A stretch of 28,498 nt of DNA from Chitinophagaceae bacterium (lineage in GTDB: Bacteria; Bacteroidota; Bacteroidia; Chitinophagales; Chitinophagaceae). A model generated the notes under the pieces. The model saw only the letters and a list, made by a program, of their open reading frames with translations. It searched no databases and had not been told where the DNA came from. The position numbers and the translations under genes are program-made. Positions 14,878 to 22,684 of the stretch are shown here, one piece after another (position 1 is the stretch's first letter; each line of letters begins with the position of its first letter). Location: positions 1-28,498 of the forward strand of contig JADJKL010000018.1 of the NCBI GenBank assembly GCA_016706055.1, given 5' to 3'.

Positions 14878-16349
14878 AAGACATATTACCCATTTTCGGT
14901 GTAGAGCATGATTGCATCCTTTCCAAGCAGGGTGATGTAACTATTGCCTATGAAGTTACACTACCCGAACTATTCACCTTATCCGACCAGGAATATGAAG
15001 CCCTGCACCAGGCACTCATTAAAGCTATCAAGATACTGCCCCGCCATACTATTTTTCATAAACAGGACTGGTTTACGGAAAATAAATATGCTGGGGATTT
15101 TACCAAGGATGATAAAAGCTTTTTGTCAAGAAGCAGTGAACGATTCTTTAATGAACGTCCCTACCTGGAACACCAGTGTTATATTATGCTGACAAAGAAA
15201 CCTGCCGGGAGGAAGTTAGGCAGTTCACTTTTTTCTAACTTATTACGCCGTTCCATTGTTCCTGAGGAAACATTAAAGCCACAACTATTGCAGGACTTCT
15301 TGGATTCAACCGGACAATTTGAAAGGATATTGATAGATAGTGGTTTTCTTCAATTGAAAAGACTGACCAATGAAGATCTCACCGGTAATGGCCAATACTG
15401 CGGCCTGGTGGAACGGTATATGAATCTGCAACCCAATGAACATTCTTTTCTTTTACATGATATAAATTTTAACGATGGTGTACAGGTTGGTAATAATCAT
15501 TGCCAGTTGTTTACATTGGCAGATGCGGCTGATCTGCCGGGGTATTGCGGTTCAAGAATTAATTACGACAGATATTCTACTGATAAAACAAAATTCAGTG
15601 TTGGCTTTGCTTCACCGCTCGGACAATTGCTTCCTTGTAACCATATTTTCAATCAATATATATTTATTGAAGATCAGCAGAAGGCTATACAAAAGCTGGA
15701 AAGCAAGCGACTGCGTTTACAATCACTAAGTGCCTATTCAAGAGAGAATACCATCAGCCGTGATGCTACCAATGAATTTTTAAATGAAGCCATTGCACAG
15801 CAACGCCTACCCGTGAAAGCTCACTTCAACGTACTGGTATGGACAGATAGCAAAGATGGTTTAAAGGAAACAAGAAACATGGTATCCTCAGCACTATCAC
15901 AGATGGATGCTGTTCCTAAGCAAGAGCTGGCTGGTGCTCCGCAGATATTCTGGGCAGGCATACCGGGTAATGAAGCAGATTTTCCGATGAATGATAGTTT
16001 TGACACATTTGCAGAACAGGCTTGTTGCTTTTTGAATTTAGAAACTAATTACCGCTCTTCAATTTCGCCTGTCGGTATACGGTTGGGAGATCGCCTTTCC
16101 GGTAAACCGGTTCATGTGGATATATCCGATGAACCAATGCAGAAAGGCATCGTCACCAACCGCAATAAGTTCATACTTGGTCCTTCGGGAAGTGGCAAAT
16201 CATTTTTTACCAATCACATGGTCCGTTCTTATTACGAACAGGGAACGCATATTGTTCTAGTTGATGTTGGTCATAGTTATAAAGGTCTTTGCCAGATGGT
16301 AAGGGGATATTATTTCACCTATGATGAAAAGAACCCCATCCGGTTTTAA
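14862..16349 (+). CDS. traG: TraG conjugation ATPase (VirB4-like), N-terminal part
   Basis: The start is the ATG at 14862, inside the end of traF; the longer open frame back to 14631 is a shadow of traF. The N-terminal domain (QKELKDILPIFGVEHDCILS and on) is typical of TraG of CTnDOT-type elements. Walker A, GPSGSGKS, is at residues 440-447, preceded by NRNKFI. This VirB4-family ATPase powers pilus assembly and substrate transfer at the inner membrane. The frame ends prematurely at 16349 after YFTYDEKNPI; one surplus C at 16340-16341 is enough to restore NPIGFNPFYIGEGDVLDTE, which continues in the next frame (16321-17334). The whole protein is then 823 residues, the normal length for the family. 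Confidence 0.9.
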   Translation: MQKELKDILPIFGVEHDCILSKQGDVTIAYEVTLPELFTLSDQEYEALHQALIKAIKILPRHTIFHKQDWFTENKYAGDFTKDDKSFLSRSSERFFNERPYLEHQCYIMLTKKPAGRKLGSSLFSNLLRRSIVPEETLKPQLLQDFLDSTGQFERILIDSGFLQLKRLTNEDLTGNGQYCGLVERYMNLQPNEHSFLLHDINFNDGVQVGNNHCQLFTLADAADLPGYCGSRINYDRYSTDKTKFSVGFASPLGQLLPCNHIFNQYIFIEDQQKAIQKLESKRLRLQSLSAYSRENTISRDATNEFLNEAIAQQRLPVKAHFNVLVWTDSKDGLKETRNMVSSALSQMDAVPKQELAGAPQIFWAGIPGNEADFPMNDSFDTFAEQACCFLNLETNYRSSISPVGIRLGDRLSGKPVHVDISDEPMQKGIVTNRNKFILGPSGSGKSFFTNHMVRSYYEQGTHIVLVDVGHSYKGLCQMVRGYYFTYDEKNPIRF

Positions 16350-17334
16350 CCCGTTTTATATTGGAGAAGGTGACGTACTCGATACTGAAAAGAAAGAAAG
16401 CATCAAGACATTACTGCTTGCCCTTTGGAAGAAGGACAATGAAACTTTCAATCGCTCTGAATATGTGGCTTTGTCCAATGCTTTGCAACTTTATTATGAA
16501 AAATTAGAAAATGATTCTTCGTTGTTTGCCTGTTTTGATAGTTTTTATGAATTTCTGCAAACTGATTTTGTCGCCGTGTTGTTAAACGACAAAGTGAAGG
16601 AAAAAGATTTTGATGTATCGAACTTCCTGTATGTACTCCGTCCCTATTACAAAGGTGGTGAGTTTGATTACCTGTTGAATGCCACCAAGGATTTAGAGAT
16701 GCTCCAGGAAAGGTTCATTGTTTTTGAACTAGATAATATCAAGGATCATCCGATTTTATTTCCTGTTGTTACGATTATCATCATGGAAGTTTTTATTTCC
16801 AAGATGCGCAAACTGAAAGGTATCCGTAAAATGATTTTAATTGAAGAAGCCTGGAAAGCTATTGCGAAAGAAGGGATGGCAGAGTATATCAAATACCTAT
16901 TCAAAACTGTCAGAAAGTTCTTTGGCGAAGCGATCGTGGTGACACAGGAAGTGGAAGATATTATTTCTTCTCCTGTTGTCAAGCAGGCTATCATTAATAA
17001 TTCTGACTGTAAAATATTACTCGACCAATCAAAGTATCAAAACAAGTTTGACCAGATACAGGAACTGCTGGGATTAACTGAAAAAGAAAAGGCGTTAGTA
17101 CTTTCTATCAACAAAGCCAACGACCCAACCAAGAAATACAAAGAGGTTTTTATATCGCTTGGAGGGATGCTATCCAAAGTGTACCGGACTGAAGTTTCCT
17201 TAGAGGAATATTTAGCTTATACAACCGAAGAAACAGAGAAAGTAAAGTTGATGCAGTATGCTGCTTCCTTTGACGGCGATATGCAGAAAGCGATTGCTGT
17301 AATGGCGGAGGAGATGAATCCCCAAACCCTCTAA
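16321..17334 (+). CDS. traG: TraG conjugation ATPase (VirB4-like), C-terminal part
   Basis: Continues the protein started at 14862 in the next frame; the apparent ATG start (MMKRTPSG) is an artefact of the frameshift and real homology begins at GFNPFYIGEGDVLD. It carries Walker B (MILIEEAW, about residues 657-664 of the whole protein) and downstream the VirB4-type phrase IVVTQEVEDIISSPVVKQAI followed by NNSDCKILLDQSKY. The last codons (NPQTL and the stop) lie within a C/G-rich palindromic element, so that insertion may have reset the end of the gene; only a few residues are affected. Without the frameshift the ATPase would have all its motifs. Confidence 0.9.
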   Translation: MMKRTPSGFNPFYIGEGDVLDTEKKESIKTLLLALWKKDNETFNRSEYVALSNALQLYYEKLENDSSLFACFDSFYEFLQTDFVAVLLNDKVKEKDFDVSNFLYVLRPYYKGGEFDYLLNATKDLEMLQERFIVFELDNIKDHPILFPVVTIIIMEVFISKMRKLKGIRKMILIEEAWKAIAKEGMAEYIKYLFKTVRKFFGEAIVVTQEVEDIISSPVVKQAIINNSDCKILLDQSKYQNKFDQIQELLGLTEKEKALVLSINKANDPTKKYKEVFISLGGMLSKVYRTEVSLEEYLAYTTEETEKVKLMQYAASFDGDMQKAIAVMAEEMNPQTL

Positions 17335-17343
17335 AGGGGGCTA
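17319..17343. repeat. C/G-rich palindromic element, copy 3, overlapping the traG stop
   Basis: 'ccccaaaccctctaaagggg' and flanking bases. The TAA at its centre (17332-17334) is the traG stop codon. Confidence 0.5.
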
Positions 17344-17393
17344 CCATTGAAGAGGATTTCAAATGAGATTTTTTAAAAACTAAAATAAATAAA

Positions 17394-18116
17394 ATGAAAA
17401 CAATTGTGATGAGTGCATTGTGTGCAATGGTAATGTTAAGTGCGTGTAACAAAAAAGAACCACAGGCCACTATGAAGGAGTTAAGTGCTGCTAAAACTGT
17501 ATTATCTGTAGCATGCAGCAAGGAAATTATTAGTACAAAACCTGTGAAAGTTGGCGAAACAGGTATCCTGTTACCGGCAGGAACTAAAATTTGCCTGGCT
17601 AAAGATAATTCGGAAATACGGGTTGAATTACCAAAGGATTATTCATTTGCTGCGGATGGTATTGCATCCCGACCCCTTCCCATAGGGGTTGCCACTTACC
17701 ATTGTATTTGCAGTGGTGGCGGGGCCTGCCAGGTTACGTATATTGATGAATTAGGGTTCGGATGTATGCACAGCAATTGCTCGGGAGGTTGTACGGGTGC
17801 ATTTACTTACAAAGGCTATAGTGTAAACAGGATAATCAACTTGGGGGAAGACAAGGAAAAATTCTTTGCTGATCCATCCATACAAATCGAAATTGCCAAT
17901 CAATATGCTGTTGTTACAGATAAAGATGCCCAACAAAGGATTTATGGTGTTAGCTATTTTTTCCAGCTTCCTGGTAAAGCCAGTTGTGATTGTGAAGGCA
18001 CTAAAGCCTGCACGTTAAAGACGCTTGGAATAACAATGGAGCCAATTGCCGGAGCGTCATTCAAAATATATTACTGCGATGGACCCTGCAATGGCTGTGA
18101 ATTAACAGTTAACTAA
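17394..18116 (+). CDS. Cys-rich lipoprotein with a duplicated six-Cys motif
   Basis: A 240-residue lipoprotein: MKTIVMSALCAMVMLSAC has a lipobox with Cys18 as the lipidated residue. I know no family for the rest. Twelve cysteines fall in two similar groups: 104, 106, 112, 124, 129, 133 (CICSGGGAC, then CMHSNCSGGC) and 198, 200, 206, 228, 232, 235 (CDCEGTKAC, then CDGPCNGC). Each group starts with CxCx5C and ends with three closely spaced Cys, so the protein contains an internal duplication of a small Cys domain, likely held by disulfides in the periplasm or at the surface, or binding metal. It lies 59 bases after traG, where CTnDOT has traH, and overlaps the next lipoprotein gene by one base. 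Surface exclusion is one possible role for a lipoprotein here (inference). Confidence 0.75.
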   Translation: MKTIVMSALCAMVMLSACNKKEPQATMKELSAAKTVLSVACSKEIISTKPVKVGETGILLPAGTKICLAKDNSEIRVELPKDYSFAADGIASRPLPIGVATYHCICSGGGACQVTYIDELGFGCMHSNCSGGCTGAFTYKGYSVNRIINLGEDKEKFFADPSIQIEIANQYAVVTDKDAQQRIYGVSYFFQLPGKASCDCEGTKACTLKTLGITMEPIAGASFKIYYCDGPCNGCELTVN

Positions 18117-18487
18117 TGAAGTGGTTTTTTATAATACATCTCTGTTTGGTTGCAGCAATATACGGTTGCCGGGACGATAAATCGCCTGTGATGATCCAGG
18201 AATTTATTCCCGGCACCTATATTCGTTTTTCCTCGCATGAATTTGGAAAAGAATATGATACGCTTGCTATTGCTCTGCTGAATATTACTGCGAATGAATA
18301 TACAATTACCCGGAGATGGAGATATGAAAAGACGGATTCAACACCCAACTACCAGTTAATTACCACCGCTGGAATTTATTACCCGGAAGATAAAGTTTTA
18401 GAAGATATGGAATCCGGAGATCTGCTAACATTTGATCCGAAACAAAGTTGCTTATTCATAGGAACCCTTAAATATCAAAAACTATGA
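18116..18487 (+). CDS. Small lipoprotein of unknown function
   Basis: 123 residues; the N-terminus MKWFFIIHLCLVAAIYGC is a lipoprotein signal with Cys18 in the lipobox (IYGC). The mature part is acidic and beta-rich (IQEFIPGTYIRFSSHEFG; YDTLAIALLNITANEYTITR; QSCLFIGTLKYQKL). 'PGTY...S.HE.G..YDTL.I' resembles small lipocalin-like or domain-of-unknown-function lipoproteins often seen in conjugation operons of this phylum, but I cannot name it. It overlaps the gene before it by one base and the gene after it by four (ATGA), so it is certainly part of the operon. Confidence 0.7.
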   Translation: MKWFFIIHLCLVAAIYGCRDDKSPVMIQEFIPGTYIRFSSHEFGKEYDTLAIALLNITANEYTITRRWRYEKTDSTPNYQLITTAGIYYPEDKVLEDMESGDLLTFDPKQSCLFIGTLKYQKL

Positions 18488-19140
18488 AAAAAATAATTGT
18501 TGTACTGGCCTTACTGATCAGTGTGAATAGCAATGCACAAATTCCTATCCTTGAAATTATTAAAGCAGGAATTAAGAAAGTAATTGTAGCCGTTGACCTG
18601 AAGATTCAACGCCTGCAGAATAAAACGATCTGGTTACAGAATGCACAGAAGACATTGGAGAATGCGATGTCAAAAACTAAACTGACGGAGATCAGCAGTT
18701 GGGTAGAAAAACAACGGAAACTCTATGACGATTATTTCCAGGAACTCTGGAAAATTAAATCCGCACTTACCTATTATCACCGGGTAAAAGATATTATCGA
18801 AAACCAGGTGGCGATGGTGAATGAATATAAATCTGCCTGGGCGGTGTTCCGACAGGATAAAAACTTTACAGCAGAAGAATTGGAATACATGTTTACGGTT
18901 TATACCGGGATGATGGACGAAAGCTTAAAGTCATTGGATCAATTGTTTTTAGTTGTGAATGCGTTTGCCACACAAATGAGTGATGCAAAACGACTGGAGA
19001 TTATTAATACCGCTGCTTCTACTATTGAACAGGGATTTATGGATCTGAAGGACTTTAATAATCAGCATAAAACTATTTCTATACAGCGGTCGGTTGAGAA
19101 AGGGGACATTGATTATGTAAAAAAATTGTATGGATTATGA
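18484..19140 (+). CDS. traI: TraI-type conjugal transfer protein (first of three related secreted helical proteins)
   Basis: 218 residues with a signal peptide (MKKIIVVLALLISVNSNAQ). The mature part is helical: GIKKVIVAVDLKIQRLQNKT, WVEKQRKLYDDYFQELWKIK, then a core YYHRVKDIIENQVAMVNEYK shared with the two following genes. It has the size, position and leader of proteins called TraI in Chitinophagia conjugation loci; it is periplasmic and may play a VirB5-like or pilus-associated role (inference). The gene name rests on position and pattern. Its stop overlaps the next start (ATGA). Confidence 0.7.
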   Translation: MKKIIVVLALLISVNSNAQIPILEIIKAGIKKVIVAVDLKIQRLQNKTIWLQNAQKTLENAMSKTKLTEISSWVEKQRKLYDDYFQELWKIKSALTYYHRVKDIIENQVAMVNEYKSAWAVFRQDKNFTAEELEYMFTVYTGMMDESLKSLDQLFLVVNAFATQMSDAKRLEIINTAASTIEQGFMDLKDFNNQHKTISIQRSVEKGDIDYVKKLYGL

Positions 19141-19771
19141 AAATATTATTATTCATACTGCTGTTATGCAGTCAAAATCTTTTTGTCAGAACAGCGAAGA
19201 ATGGCTGAATCAAAAGAAAACACAAGAGAAATATCTGAAGCAACAGATTGCTGCTTTGCAGGTATATATCGGTTATGCGAAAACCGGGTATAAGATCGTC
19301 AACAAAGGAATAACGACGATACAAAACATTAAGAAAGGTGATTTCAATTTGCATCGTGACTTTATTACATCGTTTAAGAGTGTCAATCCCAGAATAAAAG
19401 GCTATGCGAAGGTGGCAGACATTATTTCCTACCAGCTTCGGATTATCAAACAAACAAAAGAAATGTTTCTTGGTGCCAGGGAAGCGGGTCAGTTTACTGC
19501 CAACGAGATGAACTATTGTTCAATGGTGATAGGGAACCTCCTTAATTCATCCTTAGACAATATTGAGGAACTCATTACGATCATAACCAATGGTGAGCTT
19601 TCTATGAAAGATAATGAACGGATCAAAAGGATTGATGCCTTGTATGCTGACATGCAGGACAAGTATTCATTTGTTTCCTCCTTCAGTGAAGAAATGGGAC
19701 TACTGACCGTTCAGCGAATGAGGGAATTACATGATGTTGATATTTCAAAAAAAATAAACGGATTACAATGA
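19137..19771 (+). CDS. TerB/TraI-like secreted helical protein, second copy (signal peptide frameshifted)
   Basis: The natural start is the ATG at 19137, overlapping the previous stop: it gives the signal peptide MKILLFILLLCSQNLF. One T missing in the run at about 19180-19184 moves the rest into the frame that continues CQNSEEWLNQKKTQEKYLKQ. The open frame as it stands would start MDYENIII at 19130, without a signal, which is an artefact. Reconstructed length is 211 residues. The core GYKIVNKGITTIQNIKKGDF...VADIISYQLRIIKQTKEMF is clearly paralogous to the third copy, and the C-terminal half (IEELITIITNGELSMKDNER, then IDALYADMQDKYSF) matches it position by position. These proteins are often labelled TerB-like; function in transfer unknown. 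Confidence 0.7.
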
Positions 19772-20385
19772 AAAAATTATTAATAATTCTTTTGCTCATT
19801 AGCAAAATTGGATTTGCTCAATCAGACGAAGCAAAGCAGTTGCTTTTGAATGTTGAAAAGCTGGCACAGTTCAAATCTATCCTGAAGAATATGAAGGATG
19901 GGTACCAGCTGCTTCATAAAGGGTATACTGCCATCAAAGATATTTCAGAAGGAAACTTCAGTATACATAAAACATTTTTGGATGGCTTAATGGAAGTTTC
20001 ACCAACCGTAAAGAAGTATAAACGGGTGGCTGATATTATCAATTACCAGGTCAGGATCGTTAAGGAATACAAATCCGCATTCCGTCAATTCAAAGAGAAT
20101 AAGCGGTTCACTGTAACTGAAATAGAATACCTCGGAAAGGTGTACGCCAACCTGTTTGATCAGAGTGTTAAGAACATTGATGATCTCGCAATGATCATAA
20201 CTGCTGGCAAATTAAGGATGAGTGATGATGAAAGATTGCAGGCTATTGATAAATTATATGAAGAGATCGTGGATCAGTATTCGTTTCTAAATGAGTTCAA
20301 CAACAGTGCGGCAATACTTGCTGTGCAACGGGAGAAAGATCAAATGGATATTGACCTGATGAGAAAAGTGCATGGGTTGAAGTAA
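19768..20385 (+). CDS. TerB/TraI-like secreted helical protein, third copy
   Basis: 205 residues with an intact signal peptide (MKKLLIILLLISKIGFAQ). Closely similar to the previous gene: GYQLLHKGYTAIKDISEGNF, VADIINYQVRIVKEYKSAF, LAMIITAGKLRMSDDERLQA and IDKLYEEIVDQYSFLNEFN align with its counterparts. The tandem copies with four-base overlaps point to duplication within the operon and possibly to a hetero-oligomer in the periplasm. About 30 bases before traJ, no terminator is seen. Confidence 0.75.
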   Translation: MKKLLIILLLISKIGFAQSDEAKQLLLNVEKLAQFKSILKNMKDGYQLLHKGYTAIKDISEGNFSIHKTFLDGLMEVSPTVKKYKRVADIINYQVRIVKEYKSAFRQFKENKRFTVTEIEYLGKVYANLFDQSVKNIDDLAMIITAGKLRMSDDERLQAIDKLYEEIVDQYSFLNEFNNSAAILAVQREKDQMDIDLMRKVHGLK

Positions 20386-20415
20386 GTGTGATTGTTGACT
20401 ATAAAATTGTGATGT

Positions 20416-21570
20416 ATGAAAATGTGTGTAAGGATATTTTTAATAGGAATAGTTTGCCTGCTCATGCCCGGAGTTGCAGATGCACAAATTGTGAATCGTA
20501 TCCGCAGTCTGCATGAAGTGCTGGAAACATTGTATGATGATATGATGCCCCTCTGCAGTCGTCTTATTGGAGTTGGACGTGGTATCGCTGGTTTTGCTGC
20601 CACCTGGTATATAGCTGCTAAAGTGTGGGGACATATTGCCAGAGCGGAACCGATTGATTTTTATCCTTTGTTCCGTCCCTTTGTACTGGGCTTTGCCATA
20701 CTTATTTTCCCTTCAGTTATACAGCTTATCAATCAACTGATGAAGCCAACTGTCACCGGTACTGCGCAAATGGTGAAAGATTCTGATGCAGCAGTGGCGC
20801 AGTTACTCAAGATGAAAGAAGATGCGATCAAAACTACGGCTTACTGGCAGATGTATGTTGGTGAAGATGGTAACGGCGACAGAAGCAAATGGTATAAATA
20901 TAATTATGGGGACAAGCGGGAAGGATGGCTGAAGAGTATCGGTCATGATATACGTTTTGCTTTTGCGAAGTTTGGCTATAATCTCCGCAACTCCATCAAG
21001 CAATGGATGTCCGAAATATTGAAAGTGTTATTTGAAGCGGCGGCCTTATGTATTGATACCATTCGAACATTCTATTTGATTGTTCTCGCCATACTTGGGC
21101 CATTGGTATTTGGTATCGCTGTCTTCGATGGTTTCCAGCATACGCTGACTGTATGGATTGCCAGGTATCTTAATATTTTTTTATGGCTTCCTGTCGCCAA
21201 CATCTTTGGCGGCATCATGGGAAAGATACAGGAGAATATGCTAAAAGAAGACCTGCACCAGATCGCCACAAACGGTGACACTTTTTTCTCTACTACCGAT
21301 ACAGCCTATTTGATTTTTATGGTAATCGGTATCATCGGTTATTTCACGGTACCAAGTGTTGCCAACTATATTATTAATGCTGGAGGTGGTAATGCACTAC
21401 TCCAAAAGGTTACCAGTATTACAAGCATGTCCGTCCGTAATACTACCAGCAGCTCAGTATCTATGACAAAAGATGCATTGGGTGGGGCATACAATAAAGT
21501 AGCCAACAGTATGGCTGACGCTTCGGCTTCAGGAGGTTACTTCAAAGATAAAATTGAAGGGAAAAAATAA
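20416..21570 (+). CDS. traJ: Conjugative transposon protein TraJ (VirB6/TrbL-like)
   Basis: 384 residues, starting MKMCVRIFLIGIVCLLMPGV with a cleavable signal or first membrane segment ending ADAQ. Several membrane segments follow (GIAGFAATWYIAAKVWGHIA; YPLFRPFVLGFAILIFPSVI; FYLIVLAILGPLVFGIAVF; FMVIGIIGYFTVPSVANYII), with the TraJ phrase GPLVFGIAVFDGFQHTLTVW and a Ser/Thr-rich tail after INAGGGNALLQKVTS. It is the polytopic inner-membrane channel component of the transfer apparatus, in the usual place between TraI and TraK. It overlaps traK by one base. Confidence 0.9.
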   Translation: MKMCVRIFLIGIVCLLMPGVADAQIVNRIRSLHEVLETLYDDMMPLCSRLIGVGRGIAGFAATWYIAAKVWGHIARAEPIDFYPLFRPFVLGFAILIFPSVIQLINQLMKPTVTGTAQMVKDSDAAVAQLLKMKEDAIKTTAYWQMYVGEDGNGDRSKWYKYNYGDKREGWLKSIGHDIRFAFAKFGYNLRNSIKQWMSEILKVLFEAAALCIDTIRTFYLIVLAILGPLVFGIAVFDGFQHTLTVWIARYLNIFLWLPVANIFGGIMGKIQENMLKEDLHQIATNGDTFFSTTDTAYLIFMVIGIIGYFTVPSVANYIINAGGGNALLQKVTSITSMSVRNTTSSSVSMTKDALGGAYNKVANSMADASASGGYFKDKIEGKK

Positions 21571-22190
21571 TGTTTCAGAAAATGAAAAATATTGATACTG
21601 CTTTCAAACAGGTAAGGCTATTTTCTTTGGCAGTAATCATCGTATGCCTGACCCTGACATTATTTATTTCGTATAAAAGTTATCAGCTAGCCACAGGATC
21701 TCAGCAAAAGATTTTCATACTGGCCAATGGTAAGGCGCTTGAAGCCTATTCGGCCGACCGGAAAGACAATGTTCCGGTAGAAGCCCGTGACCATGTAAAA
21801 ATGTTTCATCATTATTTTTTTACGATGGACCCGGATGATAAAGTGATTCAATCTAACATAACAAAAGCTCTCTATCTCGCAGATGGTACAGCCAAACAAC
21901 AGTATGACAACCTAAAGGAGAATGGATATTACACCAATTTAATCTCCGGTAATATCAGCCAGGAAATGCAGCCAGACAGTATCATTATTAATACCAATGA
22001 TTATCCCTATTATTTCCGTTATAAGGGTCAACAAAAAATCATACGCCCTACCACTATTGTAACTCGCAGCTTAGTTACGGAAGGATACTTACGGAATGTC
22101 TCCCGTTCTGATAATAATGCTCACGGATTTTTAATAGAGAGATGGAAGACACTGGAGAATAAAGACTTGAAAATTGAAAACCGTCAATGA
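21570..22190 (+). CDS. traK: Conjugative transposon protein TraK (VirB8-like)
   Basis: 206 residues: a short cytoplasmic N-terminus (MFQKMKNIDTAFKQVRLF), one membrane segment (LAVIIVCLTLTLFISYKSYQ) and a periplasmic domain containing AYSADRKDNVPVEARDHVKM followed by FHHYFFTMDPDDKVIQSNI and a C-terminal RTTIVTRSL-type strand (PTTIVTRSLVTEGYLRNV). This is the TraK pattern of CTnDOT-type elements, a VirB8-like bitopic assembly factor. It overlaps traL by four bases. Confidence 0.9.
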   Translation: MFQKMKNIDTAFKQVRLFSLAVIIVCLTLTLFISYKSYQLATGSQQKIFILANGKALEAYSADRKDNVPVEARDHVKMFHHYFFTMDPDDKVIQSNITKALYLADGTAKQQYDNLKENGYYTNLISGNISQEMQPDSIIINTNDYPYYFRYKGQQKIIRPTTIVTRSLVTEGYLRNVSRSDNNAHGFLIERWKTLENKDLKIENRQ

Positions 22191-22486
22191 TGTTCTGGAA
22201 CCGTAAAAAGAAAGAAGCAAAAGAAACTCCATTACAAGATAAAGTAGCTGGCAAAATTGCTGGTGGACTTATCAAGGTACAAACAAAGTTCAGTAATGGT
22301 ATGAATAAAATTGTATCAACTATGACAACAAAGAAAGTGAAAATGTGGCTGGCAGTATTCTGCATTGTAAGTGGCGGATTAAGCGTTTACTTTTTTGTAA
22401 ATGCGATTGTCACGAAACCAAAGTCTGTATTTAAAATTGATAATGTCCATGTGCCGGAACATTTTGATAAGTCGGGGATGAAATAA
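22187..22486 (+). CDS. traL: TraL-like small membrane protein
   Basis: 99 residues: basic N-terminus (WNRKKKEAKETPLQDKVAGK), an amphipathic helix, one membrane segment (MWLAVFCIVSGGLSVYFFVN) and a short periplasmic tail ending VPEHFDKSGMK. The position between traK and traM and the one-TM topology are those of TraL. Sequence of this protein is not strongly conserved, so the name rests mostly on context. Confidence 0.7.
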   Translation: MMFWNRKKKEAKETPLQDKVAGKIAGGLIKVQTKFSNGMNKIVSTMTTKKVKMWLAVFCIVSGGLSVYFFVNAIVTKPKSVFKIDNVHVPEHFDKSGMK

Positions 22487-22629
22487 TGGAGAACCCTGTA
22501 TCAGTTGAAATGTATCAGCAAATACAGGAATATAAAAGGTACATGGACAGCCTGGGAGAACCAATACGCCCATCCCTGCTCGATAGTATCAAAATCCTGG
22601 AAGAGATTTATTTACAACAACAAAAATAG
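22486..22629 (+). CDS. 47-residue protein between traL and traM
   Basis: A short gene beginning at the ATG overlapping the traL stop (TAATG). The product, MENPVSVEMYQQIQEYKRYM followed by DSLGEPIRPSLLDSIKILEE and ending IYLQQQK, is a soluble helical pair. The overlap with traL and the Asp/Glu/Gln-rich helical composition support translation. Similar tiny genes occur at this position in other conjugation loci of the phylum; function unknown. Confidence 0.6.
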   Translation: MENPVSVEMYQQIQEYKRYMDSLGEPIRPSLLDSIKILEEIYLQQQK

Positions 22630-22684
22630 AAGCGTATGAATGGCGCAGCTATCACGAATTCAATAACAATTAAAAAATGTGAGT

